Positions 1-8,401 are shown, counted from the first letter of the stretch. The stretch is 51,005 nucleotides of DNA from an uncultured bacterium (GCA_949294335.1 CASFGO010000016.1:1-51005), one strand, 5' to 3'. Notes: generated by a model from the sequence alone, not told the origin. Numbers and translations are program-made.

Positions 1-2
1 CA

Positions 3-659
3 GAGGATATCCAAAAAGTAGAAGATTGGGTAAATGCTAAATTTAATGCAAATACATCAGCTGGGAAATTATCATTAGCAGAATTAAATAACATAGCAAT
101 AAATGGCGACAAAGAAGAATTAGAAAAAATTTATACAGCTATAACAAATAATTCCAATTATACAATTCCAGCAGATAAAAAAGTTTATACAGATACTGTT
201 GGAACATACAATGTAATACTTAAAGACCAAGCTCAAACCTATGAATCAGGCTGGGATATGACAAATCCAGATATAGTAGAAGCACTAAATTATTATCAAA
301 TAATAAAAGGTGGCTATATCATAGTAGAAGATGAGCAAGCAAACTCTACAGAATGGGTTGTGAATATGATTAATGGTGGTTTTGCAGTATTTACACAATA
401 TGATAGTAAAGAAAAAGAATTATTTGATACAAATATTGCAACAAACGTATCATTACAAGAAGTAACAGATGAAACAGATATTAAGAAAGCAGAAGCAGAA
501 TATGAAGCATCAATGAGAAAAATTGATGCAAAAGACAAACAATATGATATAGAATTAGCTCGCTTAGAAAATGAAAGAAATGCTATCAAAACTGAAATGG
601 AAACTTTAAAAACTGTAATTAAAGATAATGTTGATAGAACATTCAAATTATTCGGCTAA
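3..659 (+). CDS. C-terminal part of an MGMSxSQAR-family helical-ended protein (5' end outside window)
   Basis: The frame is open from the window edge, so this is the last 218 codons of a longer gene rather than a short gene starting at the internal ATG at 258. The visible protein begins with a helical segment (W10 region, then residues ELNNIAINGDKEELEKIYTA) that matches the repeated ~95-residue module of the large protein at 4361-6961. It continues with a block around WDMTNPDIVEAL that aligns with WDTSDPDIANAM there. The end is a highly charged coiled coil (residues about 155-205) and the tail DNVDRTFKLFG, nearly identical to DNVNLTFKLFS in the 4361-6961 protein. Function is unknown. By comparison the missing N terminus should begin MGMSxSQAR. 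No hairpin terminator follows; the next 187 bases are AT-rich and non-coding. Confidence 0.85.
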   Translation, partial: EDIQKVEDWVNAKFNANTSAGKLSLAELNNIAINGDKEELEKIYTAITNNSNYTIPADKKVYTDTVGTYNVILKDQAQTYESGWDMTNPDIVEALNYYQIIKGGYIIVEDEQANSTEWVVNMINGGFAVFTQYDSKEKELFDTNIATNVSLQEVTDETDIKKAEAEYEASMRKIDAKDKQYDIELARLENERNAIKTEMETLKTVIKDNVDRTFKLFG

Positions 660-846
660 AGATATTTATTAAATTAAATTAAATAAAAAATAAAATTTTT
701 ATATTTCGAAAACAACAAAAATCGATACGATATATTCCAATAATAATTAATGTAAAAAACAAATTAATCTAATCGATATATACAAATAATATTTAACAAA
801 ATAATAATAATTTGTATCTATAATTTCAAACTGATAATATAAAAAA

Positions 847-1929
847 ATGGATACTTTTTTACCATACATTACAGGTGATGGATCAGTCGGATTATATAGC
901 GAAGAATTTAATGACATATACCACTCAGGTTATGGTGCATTAACTGAAGCATATGAAAAATTTGTTTTACCTAATATTGATTTAAATCAAAAATTAAATG
1001 TATTAGATATTTGTTATGGACTTGGTTATAATTCAAAATCTTTTTTAAATTATTATGGAAAAAATAAAGAAATAGTATTTGATTGTTTAGATATTGATAA
1101 ACAACTTGTTTTATTATCGCCTTTTATAAAAACAAATCATAGATTAATAGATTATTTCAAAAAACCAAATAATAAACATGCAAGAATAAGTAAATATAAA
1201 AAATATAAAATAGATGATTGGGTCAACATAATATTATTAGAAAATCTTAGTAAAGAATTTAAAGGGGAATTTTATATAGAATCAATATTAAATAATAATG
1301 AATTTGCACCCTATTTAAACAACAAAATCATTAAAATAGGCAAATTTTATCAAAAAAATAGGATAAATACCCCTAACGAGACTAATAAATGGCTGAATTT
1401 ACATAATATATATTATCAGTATTTATCGAAACGATATATTTCTAATAAAAATAATAAAATAAAATTCAACTTTTATATTGATGATGCTAGGAATACTGTA
1501 AAAAAACTAGACAAAGAATATGATGTAATCTTTTTAGATGCATTTACTACAAATAAGTGCCCTCAATTGTGGTCACTAGATTTTATTAATGAATTATACA
1601 GATTAACAAGTAACAGCGGAGTATTACTTACATATTCAAATTCTGTTATAGTTAGAAATACATTTCTTGAAGCAGGTTATTTTGTAGGTAAAATAATAAA
1701 CAAAGATAATAAATCTATTGGTACAATTGCATCAAAAGATAATAAAAAAATAAAATATAGTTTAGATGAATATGAACAAGGACTTTTAAAAACACGAGCA
1801 GGAATACCATATAGAGATTATAATTTATTAAGTACAGCAGAAGAAATTATAAACAATCGTAATAGTGAAGTTAGTCATTCAAATTTAATTTCAACATCAA
1901 AATACTTAAAAGATAGAGGTAAAAAATGA
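847..1929 (+). CDS. MnmC-like SAM-dependent methyltransferase (DUF752 / Methyltransf_30 type)
   Basis: This 360-residue protein has the layout of the methyltransferase half of MnmC and the related DUF752 proteins. An N-terminal stretch YHSGYGALTEAYEKFV is followed by a SAM-binding motif LDICYGLGYNSKS (about residues 52-64), and near residue 230 comes DVIFLDAFTTNKCPQLWS, the family's conserved DAF..K.P.LW block. MnmC methyltransferases complete the wobble-uridine modification mnm5s2U in tRNA; whether this protein does so is inferred. A region of about 130 residues between the SAM motif and the DAF block is AT-rich and lysine/asparagine-rich and may be an insertion. The start has no clear Shine-Dalgarno; a TATAAT at 819-824 would give a leader of only about 16 bases. 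Its stop overlaps the start of the FAD oxidoreductase gene (ATGA), implying coupled translation. Confidence 0.75.
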   Translation: MDTFLPYITGDGSVGLYSEEFNDIYHSGYGALTEAYEKFVLPNIDLNQKLNVLDICYGLGYNSKSFLNYYGKNKEIVFDCLDIDKQLVLLSPFIKTNHRLIDYFKKPNNKHARISKYKKYKIDDWVNIILLENLSKEFKGEFYIESILNNNEFAPYLNNKIIKIGKFYQKNRINTPNETNKWLNLHNIYYQYLSKRYISNKNNKIKFNFYIDDARNTVKKLDKEYDVIFLDAFTTNKCPQLWSLDFINELYRLTSNSGVLLTYSNSVIVRNTFLEAGYFVGKIINKDNKSIGTIASKDNKKIKYSLDEYEQGLLKTRAGIPYRDYNLLSTAEEIINNRNSEVSHSNLISTSKYLKDRGKK

Positions 1930-3185
1930 AATATGATGTTATAGTTGTAGGCGGAGGAACTGCAGGTTGTGCTTGTGCATATACCTCAGGGAAACTTGGA
2001 TTAAAAACGTTAATAGTAGAAAAAAATTCTTACCTTGGCGGCACTATGACAGGAGGACTTGTAACCCCTGCAATGAACACAATTTCAAAAGATAATACTG
2101 ATTTTTATAAAAAATTAGTAAAAAAACTATCATCAATAGGAGGACAAGTTACATATTCGGATGGAAACAAAGGTTGGTTTAATCCTGAACTGCTTAAAAT
2201 TGCATTAGATGAAATGATGAATCAAGCAAACGTTGATGTTTTATTTGATACTGAAATTGAAGATGTAATTCGTGAAAAGAATCACATTAAAGCTATTAAA
2301 ATCAATTCAGAAATATTATCGGAATATATCGAAACGAGTAATATTGTAGACTCGACAGGCGATTGCAATTTTTCAAAAAAAATTAATTGTAATTTTTTAA
2401 ATAAATCTAATGAACTTCAACCAAATAATTTAAGATTTATAATGAGTGGAATCGATTTAGATAAATTTTCCAAATGGATTATGGAATTTGATAAAGACAG
2501 ATCTGTTACGACAGCAGATGTAATAGATGGTCAAATACATTTATCTACAGCATATACTTGGGATTCCAATAAAAATTGGGCATTAAAGCCTTTCTTTGAT
2601 GACGCAGTAAAGAAAAAGATACTCAAATACAAGGATACTAGTTATTTTCAGGTATTTACGATTCCAGGAATGCCTGGATCGCTTGCTTTTAACACGCCTA
2701 GAATAGTGTCAGACCCTGAAATCAATCCACTAGACCCTATTCAAAGGTCAAAAGCCTTACAATCAGCGAGACAGAGCATTTTAAGAATAGCAAATTTTTG
2801 CAAAACATATCTTTTAGGATTTGAAAATGCTTATATATCATCTATCGCAAACACTTTAGGTGTAAGGGTTTCAAGGAGATTAAAAGGTAAATATGTATAT
2901 ACAATTGAAGATTTAAGAACAGGTAAAACATTTGAAAATCCTTGTTTAATTTCAGATTATCCTGTTGATATTCATTCAAGCAAAAAAAATTCATCGGTAT
3001 TGGAAAAAACAAATGGTTATATTTTACCAATAGAATCACTTATATCAGCTGATTATGATAATTTATTTGTTGCTGGAAGGTGTATTTCAACAGATTTTGA
3101 ATCTCAAGCGGCACTAAGAATCATCCCAAGTTGTTTTTCAATGGGAGAAGGTATAGCTAAGCATATTGCCTCTTTGTCGCATTAA
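1926..3185 (+). CDS. FAD-dependent oxidoreductase (FAD_oxidored type)
   Basis: The 419-residue protein opens with a classical dinucleotide-binding fold: YDVIVVGGGTAGCACAYTSG at residues 3-22 (GxGxxG type), then an acidic residue in LIVEKNSYLGG that would bind the FAD ribose. The C terminus has the second FAD contact, LFVAGRCISTDFESQAALR, followed by SCFSMGEGIAKH. This arrangement is typical of the PF12831 FAD-dependent oxidoreductases. The substrate cannot be read from the sequence. The gene overlaps the MnmC-like methyltransferase by four bases, so the pair recalls bifunctional MnmC, in which a methyltransferase and an FAD oxidase act in sequence on tRNA. However, the MnmC oxidase is a DAO-family protein, which this does not obviously resemble. 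Confidence 0.8.
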   Translation: MKYDVIVVGGGTAGCACAYTSGKLGLKTLIVEKNSYLGGTMTGGLVTPAMNTISKDNTDFYKKLVKKLSSIGGQVTYSDGNKGWFNPELLKIALDEMMNQANVDVLFDTEIEDVIREKNHIKAIKINSEILSEYIETSNIVDSTGDCNFSKKINCNFLNKSNELQPNNLRFIMSGIDLDKFSKWIMEFDKDRSVTTADVIDGQIHLSTAYTWDSNKNWALKPFFDDAVKKKILKYKDTSYFQVFTIPGMPGSLAFNTPRIVSDPEINPLDPIQRSKALQSARQSILRIANFCKTYLLGFENAYISSIANTLGVRVSRRLKGKYVYTIEDLRTGKTFENPCLISDYPVDIHSSKKNSSVLEKTNGYILPIESLISADYDNLFVAGRCISTDFESQAALRIIPSCFSMGEGIAKHIASLSH

Positions 3186-3233
3186 ATTAATTCTATATTG
3201 AGTTATACCATAATAAAAAGGAGAAATTATATT

Positions 3234-3797
3234 ATGGAAGGCTCAAAAACAGAACAAGAATTATTAAACGCATTTGCAGGGGAATCACAAGCAAGAAATA
3301 GATATACTATGTATGCAAAAATAGCTAAAAAAGAAGGATATGAAAAAATATCTGAGATTTTTTTAGAAACTGCAGATAACGAAAGAGAGCATGCAAAACT
3401 ATTTTATCAACATATTCCAGAAGGAATGAAGATGGTTAAAGCCAAATACCCATTCTTTATAGGTAATACAAAAGAAAATTTAAAAGCAGCTTTATTAGGA
3501 GAGCAAGATGAGTGGGAAAATATATATAGAAACTCCGCAGAAATAGCTAAATCAGAAGGATATAAGGCTGTATCTGAGTTATTTACACATATTATTGAAG
3601 TAGAAAAACATCATTCTCATAGATATTCAGAGCTTTTAAAATTGGTTGAAAACAATGAATTTTTTATAAAAAAGCAAGAAACACAGTGGAAATGCCGTAA
3701 ATGTGGGTATATTTTAATATCAAAGCAAGCTCCAGAAAAATGTCCTCTTTGTTCGCATCCGCAAGCTTATTTTGAACGTTTTTATGAAAAATATTAA
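3234..3797 (+). CDS. rbr: rubrerythrin
   Basis: Rubrerythrin is a cytoplasmic non-haem di-iron peroxidase that protects anaerobes from hydrogen peroxide. The 187-residue protein has the N-terminal ferritin-like four-helix domain (AFAGESQARNRYTMYAK; ExxH motifs in DNEREH and EVEKHH carry the iron ligands). The C-terminal rubredoxin-like domain has two CxxC knuckles, WKCRKCG and KCPLC, about 17 residues apart. Length fits the family. The ATG at 3234 is chosen because AAAAGGAG (3216-3223) lies ideally before it; an upstream in-frame TTG at 3198 has no ribosome binding site. The gene follows the FAD oxidoreductase by 48 bases. A small inverted-repeat element begins right at its stop codon. Confidence 0.93.
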   Translation: MEGSKTEQELLNAFAGESQARNRYTMYAKIAKKEGYEKISEIFLETADNEREHAKLFYQHIPEGMKMVKAKYPFFIGNTKENLKAALLGEQDEWENIYRNSAEIAKSEGYKAVSELFTHIIEVEKHHSHRYSELLKLVENNEFFIKKQETQWKCRKCGYILISKQAPEKCPLCSHPQAYFERFYEKY

Positions 3798-3935
3798 TCT
3801 ACTACATGACTACCTACGTAGTAAATACATTAAATGAACAGCGGGTTTGGTGGTGATATCTAGTATTCATAAGTAATACTAGGTATTTAAACCAAACCGG
3901 AATTAAATCGTAACTTAACTACCTACGTAGTAGAT
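3797..3935. repeat. Small palindromic element with 9-bp terminal inverted repeats and nested direct repeats
   Basis: ATCTACTAC at 3797-3805 is the exact reverse complement of GTAGTAGAT at 3927-3935. Inside, the 15-base word ACTACCTACGTAGTA occurs twice in direct orientation (3809-3823 and 3918-3932), each containing the palindrome CTACGTAG. Between them is a long imperfect hairpin: GGTTTGGT (3844-3851) pairs with ACCAAACC (3891-3898), and CTAGTATT (3860-3867) pairs with AATACTAG (3875-3882) around a 7-base loop. No T tract follows, so it is not a plain intrinsic terminator. It could be a MITE-like or REP-like element, or a recombination or protein-binding site. The element abuts the rubrerythrin stop codon. 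Confidence 0.6.
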
Positions 3936-3979
3936 ATAAAGATTTTATAAGGAAATCTTAATATGCGTATTTTTTACCT

Positions 3980-3985
3980 TATAAT
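3980..3985 (+). promoter_or_regulatory. Candidate -10 element of the HEAT-repeat gene
   Basis: A perfect TATAAT lies 36 bases before the ATG at 4022. No good -35 hexamer is seen at 16-18 bases upstream. The gene has a ribosome binding site GAGG at 4010-4013. Confidence 0.4.
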
Positions 3986-4021
3986 GATAATGTAAATAAT
4001 AATATAGATGAGGTTAAAGAT

Positions 4022-4297
4022 ATGCAAACAGTTTCAGAACTATTATCAAAATTAAACGATACAGATAAAAACATTATTGAAAATAAATTAGTAGATATCG
4101 GAAGTTCAGCAGTTCCAGAATTAGTTAACCAATTACAAGTAGTAAGAGGTATCAAAAGAGGAGTTGTTGCTATGACTCTTATCAGAATTGGTTCTCCATC
4201 TGTTGAATATCTTAAAAAAGCTGCTCAAAATAACAAAGATTTTGAATGGGTTGCTGAATATTTAATTTCTGAAATTAATTGTAAAAAAGCTGCATAA
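4022..4297 (+). CDS. Small HEAT-repeat protein
   Basis: This 91-residue protein consists of roughly two HEAT/PBS-lyase-type helical repeats: one around VDIGSSAVPELVNQL and one around IRIGSPSVEYLKKAAQ, the latter with the typical I-G-x-x-A/S-V-x-x-L pattern. There is no signal peptide or membrane segment, so it is probably a cytoplasmic protein-binding module. No catalytic function can be inferred. The start is supported by GAGG eight bases upstream. It stands alone between the inverted-repeat element and a strong bidirectional terminator. The base composition is less extreme than in the flanking spacers. Confidence 0.75.
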   Translation: MQTVSELLSKLNDTDKNIIENKLVDIGSSAVPELVNQLQVVRGIKRGVVAMTLIRIGSPSVEYLKKAAQNNKDFEWVAEYLISEINCKKAA

Positions 4298-4318
4298 GCA
4301 GTCAATATATCAATCTAG

Positions 4319-4354
4319 AAAAAGACTTATGATAATTTAATCATAAGTCTTTTT
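4319..4354. terminator. Bidirectional intrinsic terminator
   Basis: AAAAAGACTTATGA (4319-4332) pairs perfectly with TCATAAGTCTTTTT (4341-4354) around an 8-base loop. It ends the HEAT-repeat gene on the plus strand and the GLUG-repeat gene on the minus strand. Confidence 0.9.
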
Positions 4355-4360
4355 ATTATG

Positions 4361-6961
4361 TTAACTAAATAATTTGAATGTTAAATTTACGTTATCATCA
4401 ATAACTTTTTTCAAACCATCTTGTTCTGTTTTTATAGAAGTTCTTTCAGCTTCTAATTTTTGTAATTTAGTATCAATTTTTGTTTCTTTTTTATTTATTT
4501 TTTTCATATCTTTTTCATAAGTAGCTTCTGCTACATTAAGATATGTTGTATCTTGTACTTCAATGATATTTGTACATGTTGCAATACTTACATTTTCAAT
4601 ACCAAGTAATTTATTGTATTCATCATCAGTTAAATTCATCAATTCATCTTGTGTAAGGTTTTCTAATTCAGCAACATTTGCAGGGTTAAATTTAGTTAAA
4701 ACAGCATTCCCATTTTGTATCATATTATTTAAATATTCATTACTAGATGCCAACACCTCATCTAAAATAATTATACCTCTTTGAGCTAAAACATACATGG
4801 ACATAGCATTTGCTATATCAGGATCTGAAGTATCCCAGTATTGCTCTGTTCCTACCTGTACTTCATGAGTACCATATTTATATTGACATTCCTGAGTAAT
4901 CGTGTTATTACGAATTGCATTAAAATCTTCAGACGTGTAATAATCATTATTAGTATATTTCGTATTATTTTTTATTGATGATAAAAGAGTCTCTAATTTG
5001 CTTTTGGTAATTAAATCTGAATTAGTAGATGAAGCATTAATTAATTCATTTATATTAGCTAATTGAATATTATTTTCATTATTATCTGTACCATACTGAG
5101 CTTGTAAGTAATTTAATACTTGAGCCTTAGTGATAGTCGTATCACCAAGAACAGTCTTAATAGCACCATAAACATTAGATGCAATTGTATTAATTGAAGG
5201 GATTTCTACTTTTCCTTTAGAACTTTTATCTGTTTTGGTACAATCTTGATCGTCATATCCTCTTTGAGCAGTTATAGTTGTATCTGAAGTATATTTATTA
5301 CCAAAATTATTAGTTGATGTTTTTGTACCATTTGTAACATCATCATATATAGCCTTTGCAAATGTATCATCATCAGTATTACCGGATAAATATTCATTTA
5401 AATAATCATTAAAGCTTGCTAAAACTTTATTATTTTCTGCAGTATTATCACCCCAATTTGTATTAAGCCAATTTGTAATTAGAGATTCAGTAATACCTTT
5501 TATACCAGCTTTATCAAGAGCATAGTACATATTTGAAGCAATACTATTAATAGGAGGAATAATAATAGCATTTTGAGCACCACTTAAAAGACTTTCAACT
5601 GTAATATAATCTTCACTAGCTTGAGTTTTCAAAGTTGGAGGATTTCCTTTATTCCAAACTTGAGAATCCCAAGTGGATTGAGCTGTTGATTCACTTACAG
5701 ATGATATATTTGGACTTCCGCAAACTTGATGCGTAGTTGAAGAAACATTTGAAGTTATTGAACCATCTGCATGACAATTAGTAATTGAACCTGTACCAGA
5801 AATTTTTCCAGCAATTCCACCAGCATAACCATAAGAAGTTCCTGTATTAGTTACATTGGCACTTGAATCACAATTTTTAATTGTTGAAGTTCCAGCTAAT
5901 TCACCAGTAATACCACCAACATCTGCAATAGAAGCATTAACTGTTCCACTAACATAAGAATTACTAATAGTTGAATTTCCTGCAGTATGTCCAACTAACA
6001 AAGCTACATCACTATTTCCACTTACAGAAGAATTAGTAACAGTACAATTTTTTATTGTTGCATCAGTAGCTTTACCAACAAGAGCACCTACGTGAGAATC
6101 ATTACCTACCATTGCAGAACTATGAACATTTGCATTATCAATAGCAATATTCTCTATTGTACCTCCTTCAACAAATCCAAATAATCCATAACCATAAGTA
6201 CCTGTATTCATTGTAAGATTACTTATTGTATGACCATTACCATTAAAATTACCTGTAAATGCTTTTGATTCATTACCAATCCCTGTCCAATTAACTCCAG
6301 TTAAATCTACATCTGTTTGAAGAACAAAATCACGATTCCACAATTCATCATGATCTAATAATAGTTCAAAATCTTCTGCTGTTGATATACCAATTACACC
6401 ATTTGAATTTAAATAATCATTAATATTAACAGTTTTATTTTGCACTGGTGTATATTCAAATTTTTCTACAGGATCTGCAACTTTTGTACTTGTTACAGGG
6501 GTAAAACCTTTTATATCATTCGTATTTGGTTGAGTTTCATATATAGGTCGTTCGCTTTTGGTTTTACCTGTTGTTTGTTGAATAAATTCATCCAAAGTTC
6601 TTGTTTCGTTACCTGTTTCAGTTAAACCAAATTTATCTGCTACCGCTTTAGTTACATATATTTTACCTGTTTGTGTTGATTGCATGAATAATACTTCTCT
6701 TGATGTATCATCAGTTTGTTGAACAATACCATTTTCTAAAGCATTTAATGTAGCATCTTTATAAACAATTTCACTACTATCATCAATATGTAAATACTGT
6801 ATTTTTTTAGAATTTAAAGCCTCTAAGTATGTATTATAAACTCTATCTGAATCACTTGCTAGCTGAAGTTTTTCTGCCTGTAGTTTTTGAGCGCGCCATT
6901 CTACATCGTGCTGTCTAGCAGTCAGTGATAATAATCTAGCTTGTGATGATGACATACCCAT
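4361..6961 (-). CDS. MGMSxSQAR-family protein with GLUG repeats and a duplicated helical module
   Basis: The 866-residue protein has five parts. Residues 1-60 are a helical N terminus (MGMSSSQARLLSLTARQHDV). Residues about 60-200 are a linker. Residues 230-410 are glycine/asparagine-rich GLUG repeats (VGALVGKATDATIKNCTV, VGGITGELAGTSTIKNC, AGGIAGKISGTGSITNC) closed by the typical W...W...PPTLK end near 440; such repeats form beta-helices in surface adhesins. A helical module follows twice, IPPINSIASNMYYAL (468-560) and IPSINTIASNVYGAI (586-680). Residues 700-866 are a conserved domain with a charged coiled coil and the tail NLTFKLFS. There is no Sec signal peptide. The ATG at 6961 is preferred over an upstream TTG (6994) because AGGGA precedes it and a relative at 44329 starts the same way. 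Function is unknown; export and an adhesive or structural surface role are inferred. Confidence 0.85.
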   Translation of the reverse strand: MGMSSSQARLLSLTARQHDVEWRAQKLQAEKLQLASDSDRVYNTYLEALNSKKIQYLHIDDSSEIVYKDATLNALENGIVQQTDDTSREVLFMQSTQTGKIYVTKAVADKFGLTETGNETRTLDEFIQQTTGKTKSERPIYETQPNTNDIKGFTPVTSTKVADPVEKFEYTPVQNKTVNINDYLNSNGVIGISTAEDFELLLDHDELWNRDFVLQTDVDLTGVNWTGIGNESKAFTGNFNGNGHTISNLTMNTGTYGYGLFGFVEGGTIENIAIDNANVHSSAMVGNDSHVGALVGKATDATIKNCTVTNSSVSGNSDVALLVGHTAGNSTISNSYVSGTVNASIADVGGITGELAGTSTIKNCDSSANVTNTGTSYGYAGGIAGKISGTGSITNCHADGSITSNVSSTTHQVCGSPNISSVSESTAQSTWDSQVWNKGNPPTLKTQASEDYITVESLLSGAQNAIIIPPINSIASNMYYALDKAGIKGITESLITNWLNTNWGDNTAENNKVLASFNDYLNEYLSGNTDDDTFAKAIYDDVTNGTKTSTNNFGNKYTSDTTITAQRGYDDQDCTKTDKSSKGKVEIPSINTIASNVYGAIKTVLGDTTITKAQVLNYLQAQYGTDNNENNIQLANINELINASSTNSDLITKSKLETLLSSIKNNTKYTNNDYYTSEDFNAIRNNTITQECQYKYGTHEVQVGTEQYWDTSDPDIANAMSMYVLAQRGIIILDEVLASSNEYLNNMIQNGNAVLTKFNPANVAELENLTQDELMNLTDDEYNKLLGIENVSIATCTNIIEVQDTTYLNVAEATYEKDMKKINKKETKIDTKLQKLEAERTSIKTEQDGLKKVIDDNVNLTFKLFS

Positions 6962-6974
6962 TTGAATCGATTCC

Positions 6975-7011
6975 CTAAAATACGTATACATCAATATTTA
7001 CGGTATTTTAG
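6975..7011 (-). promoter_or_regulatory. Inverted repeat in the leader of the GLUG-repeat gene
   Basis: CTAAAATAC at 6975-6983 is the exact reverse complement of GTATTTTAG at 7003-7011, separated by 19 bases. On the minus strand the second arm runs into the AGGGA ribosome binding site of the gene starting at 6961. It could be an operator or a leader hairpin that affects translation. Confidence 0.35.
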
Positions 7012-7051
7012 AGAGTTTCTTTAATGATTAATACAAAAAATTTACATTATT

Positions 7052-7705
7052 TTACATTTCTAATTCGTTTTTTGCACCTGTCATATCACATATTTGAGTA
7101 GCCCATTGTTTAATAATTTCAGCTTCATCTAATTCATATGAAATTGGGTTTCCAACTTTAATTGTCATATCTTTTTCAAAAGGTTTTTTGGCATAACCAG
7201 AAAAACCACAAATTCCAATAGGTACTATATCAAACTTAGCTTTCTTTGCAATAGTTACAAAACCTTTATGAACAGTTGTTATAGTATTATCTTTTGAGAT
7301 TTTACCTTGTGGGAATATTCCTAAAGACCAATCAGTTTTTAATAAATCAAATACTGTTTTAAAAGTAGCAATTTCAGGAGTTTCTCTGTTTACAGCAAAC
7401 CCGCCTAATGATATTACTAAAAATCTTAATAACCAATTTTTGTCAGTAAATAGTTCTTGTTTTGCCATATAAGCAATTCTTCTCATAACAGCAATAGATA
7501 TAAAAGGAGGATCTAAGTATGATACGTGATTACCTGCAAATAAGTATTTTTTATTTTTATCAATATTTTCACGACCTTCAACTTTAACTTTATACAGTAA
7601 CTTCCCAACAGGAATTACTACTAAGTATAAAAATAAAACATAGTATAATGACTGCCAAAAGCCATATTCTTTAGGATAACGTCTATTATAATTTCTTTCT
7701 TCCAT
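7052..7705 (-). CDS. PlsC-type 1-acyl-glycerol-3-phosphate acyltransferase
   Basis: PlsC enzymes transfer a fatty acyl group to lysophosphatidic acid at the membrane, making phosphatidic acid. This copy has the acyltransferase block NHVSYLDPPF (HX4D catalytic motif), the second block FAVNRETPE and the substrate motif IFPQGKIS, followed by HKGFVTIAKKAKFDIVPIGI. A hydrophobic N-terminal segment (FWQSLYYVLFLYLVVIPVG) probably anchors it. Two starts are possible: a TTG at 7729 directly after the upstream gene's stop, or the ATG at 7705 chosen here. The gene directly follows a paralogue at 7730-8401, so the two are co-transcribed. The usual GTR of block III is replaced by GKI, so substrate preference may differ. 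Confidence 0.87.
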   Translation of the reverse strand: MEERNYNRRYPKEYGFWQSLYYVLFLYLVVIPVGKLLYKVKVEGRENIDKNKKYLFAGNHVSYLDPPFISIAVMRRIAYMAKQELFTDKNWLLRFLVISLGGFAVNRETPEIATFKTVFDLLKTDWSLGIFPQGKISKDNTITTVHKGFVTIAKKAKFDIVPIGICGFSGYAKKPFEKDMTIKVGNPISYELDEAEIIKQWATQICDMTGAKNELEM

Positions 7706-7729
7706 ACTTCCAATATTCCTATATTCCAA

Positions 7730-8401
7730 CTATTCTTCATTTGGGATATATTTATATCCTGTAAGCTCTTCAATAGCTTTTCCCCATTGTTCAACTATTC
7801 CATCTACATCATTTGAACAAGGAATTAATTCACCTATTTTAACGACAATTTTACCAGTAAAAGGCCAACGATGAATTTCTTCAGTACCGGTTATACCAAT
7901 TGGTAAAATTCCACATTTTGTAGTTTTAGCTAAAGAAGCAAATCCTTTTTTTACATCACTAATTTCTCCAGGAGCTTGTCTTGTTCCTTGAGGGAAAAGA
8001 GCTAAAACCCAATTAGTTTTTTTTAACGCTTTAACAGTTTTAATAGTTGATACACCTAATTTTTCTCTATCAACTGCAAATGCTCCTAACCAATCAAGCC
8101 ACCAACGCATAAATATATTTTTAAATAGTTCTTTTTTGGCCATGTAAGCAACACCATGAGGCATAATTCCACAGATTAAAGGAGGATCTAAGGTTGATAA
8201 ATGATTAGCTGCAATTATAAAATCACTTCCTTTAGGAATATTTTCTTTTCCTTTAACTTCTAATCGGTATACAAGTTTGTATCGAACCATATACCCAACA
8301 CTCGTAACTAAATATAAAAATATTCTACGCCATATATTAAAAAAACTAGCATCTCTTAAAGAATACTTATTTGCATCTGTTTTTTTAGTTTCAACTGACA
8401 T
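7730..8401 (-). CDS. PlsC-type 1-acyl-glycerol-3-phosphate acyltransferase (paralogue)
   Basis: This 223-residue protein is a clear paralogue of the downstream one. It carries NHLSTLDPPL (HX4D motif), FAVDREKLG, and LFPQGTRQ, a full canonical block III, followed by KKGFASLAKTTKCGILPIGI. It probably acylates lysophosphatidate in phospholipid synthesis. The ATG at 8401 is preceded by GAGGAG on the minus strand. The gene is divergent from the phosphohexomutase gene across a short AT-rich gap. Having two adjacent PlsC-like genes suggests either different acyl preferences or one with a distinct acceptor; the sequence does not decide. Confidence 0.88.
   Translation of the reverse strand: MSVETKKTDANKYSLRDASFFNIWRRIFLYLVTSVGYMVRYKLVYRLEVKGKENIPKGSDFIIAANHLSTLDPPLICGIMPHGVAYMAKKELFKNIFMRWWLDWLGAFAVDREKLGVSTIKTVKALKKTNWVLALFPQGTRQAPGEISDVKKGFASLAKTTKCGILPIGITGTEEIHRWPFTGKIVVKIGELIPCSNDVDGIVEQWGKAIEELTGYKYIPNEE

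Noticed and set aside
258..659. A short gene starting at the ATG at 258
   Set aside because: The frame is open to the window edge and the upstream residues match the family module, so it is the end of a longer gene.
3841..3900. Hairpin that could be mistaken for a tRNA or an attC site
   Set aside because: No T-loop GTTCRA sequence, no acceptor-stem layout, and no R'/R'' core sites of an integron cassette; no cassette array nearby.
6440..6625. Plus-strand frame inside the GLUG-repeat gene
   Set aside because: Shadow of the minus-strand gene, cysteine/phenylalanine-rich with no ribosome binding site.
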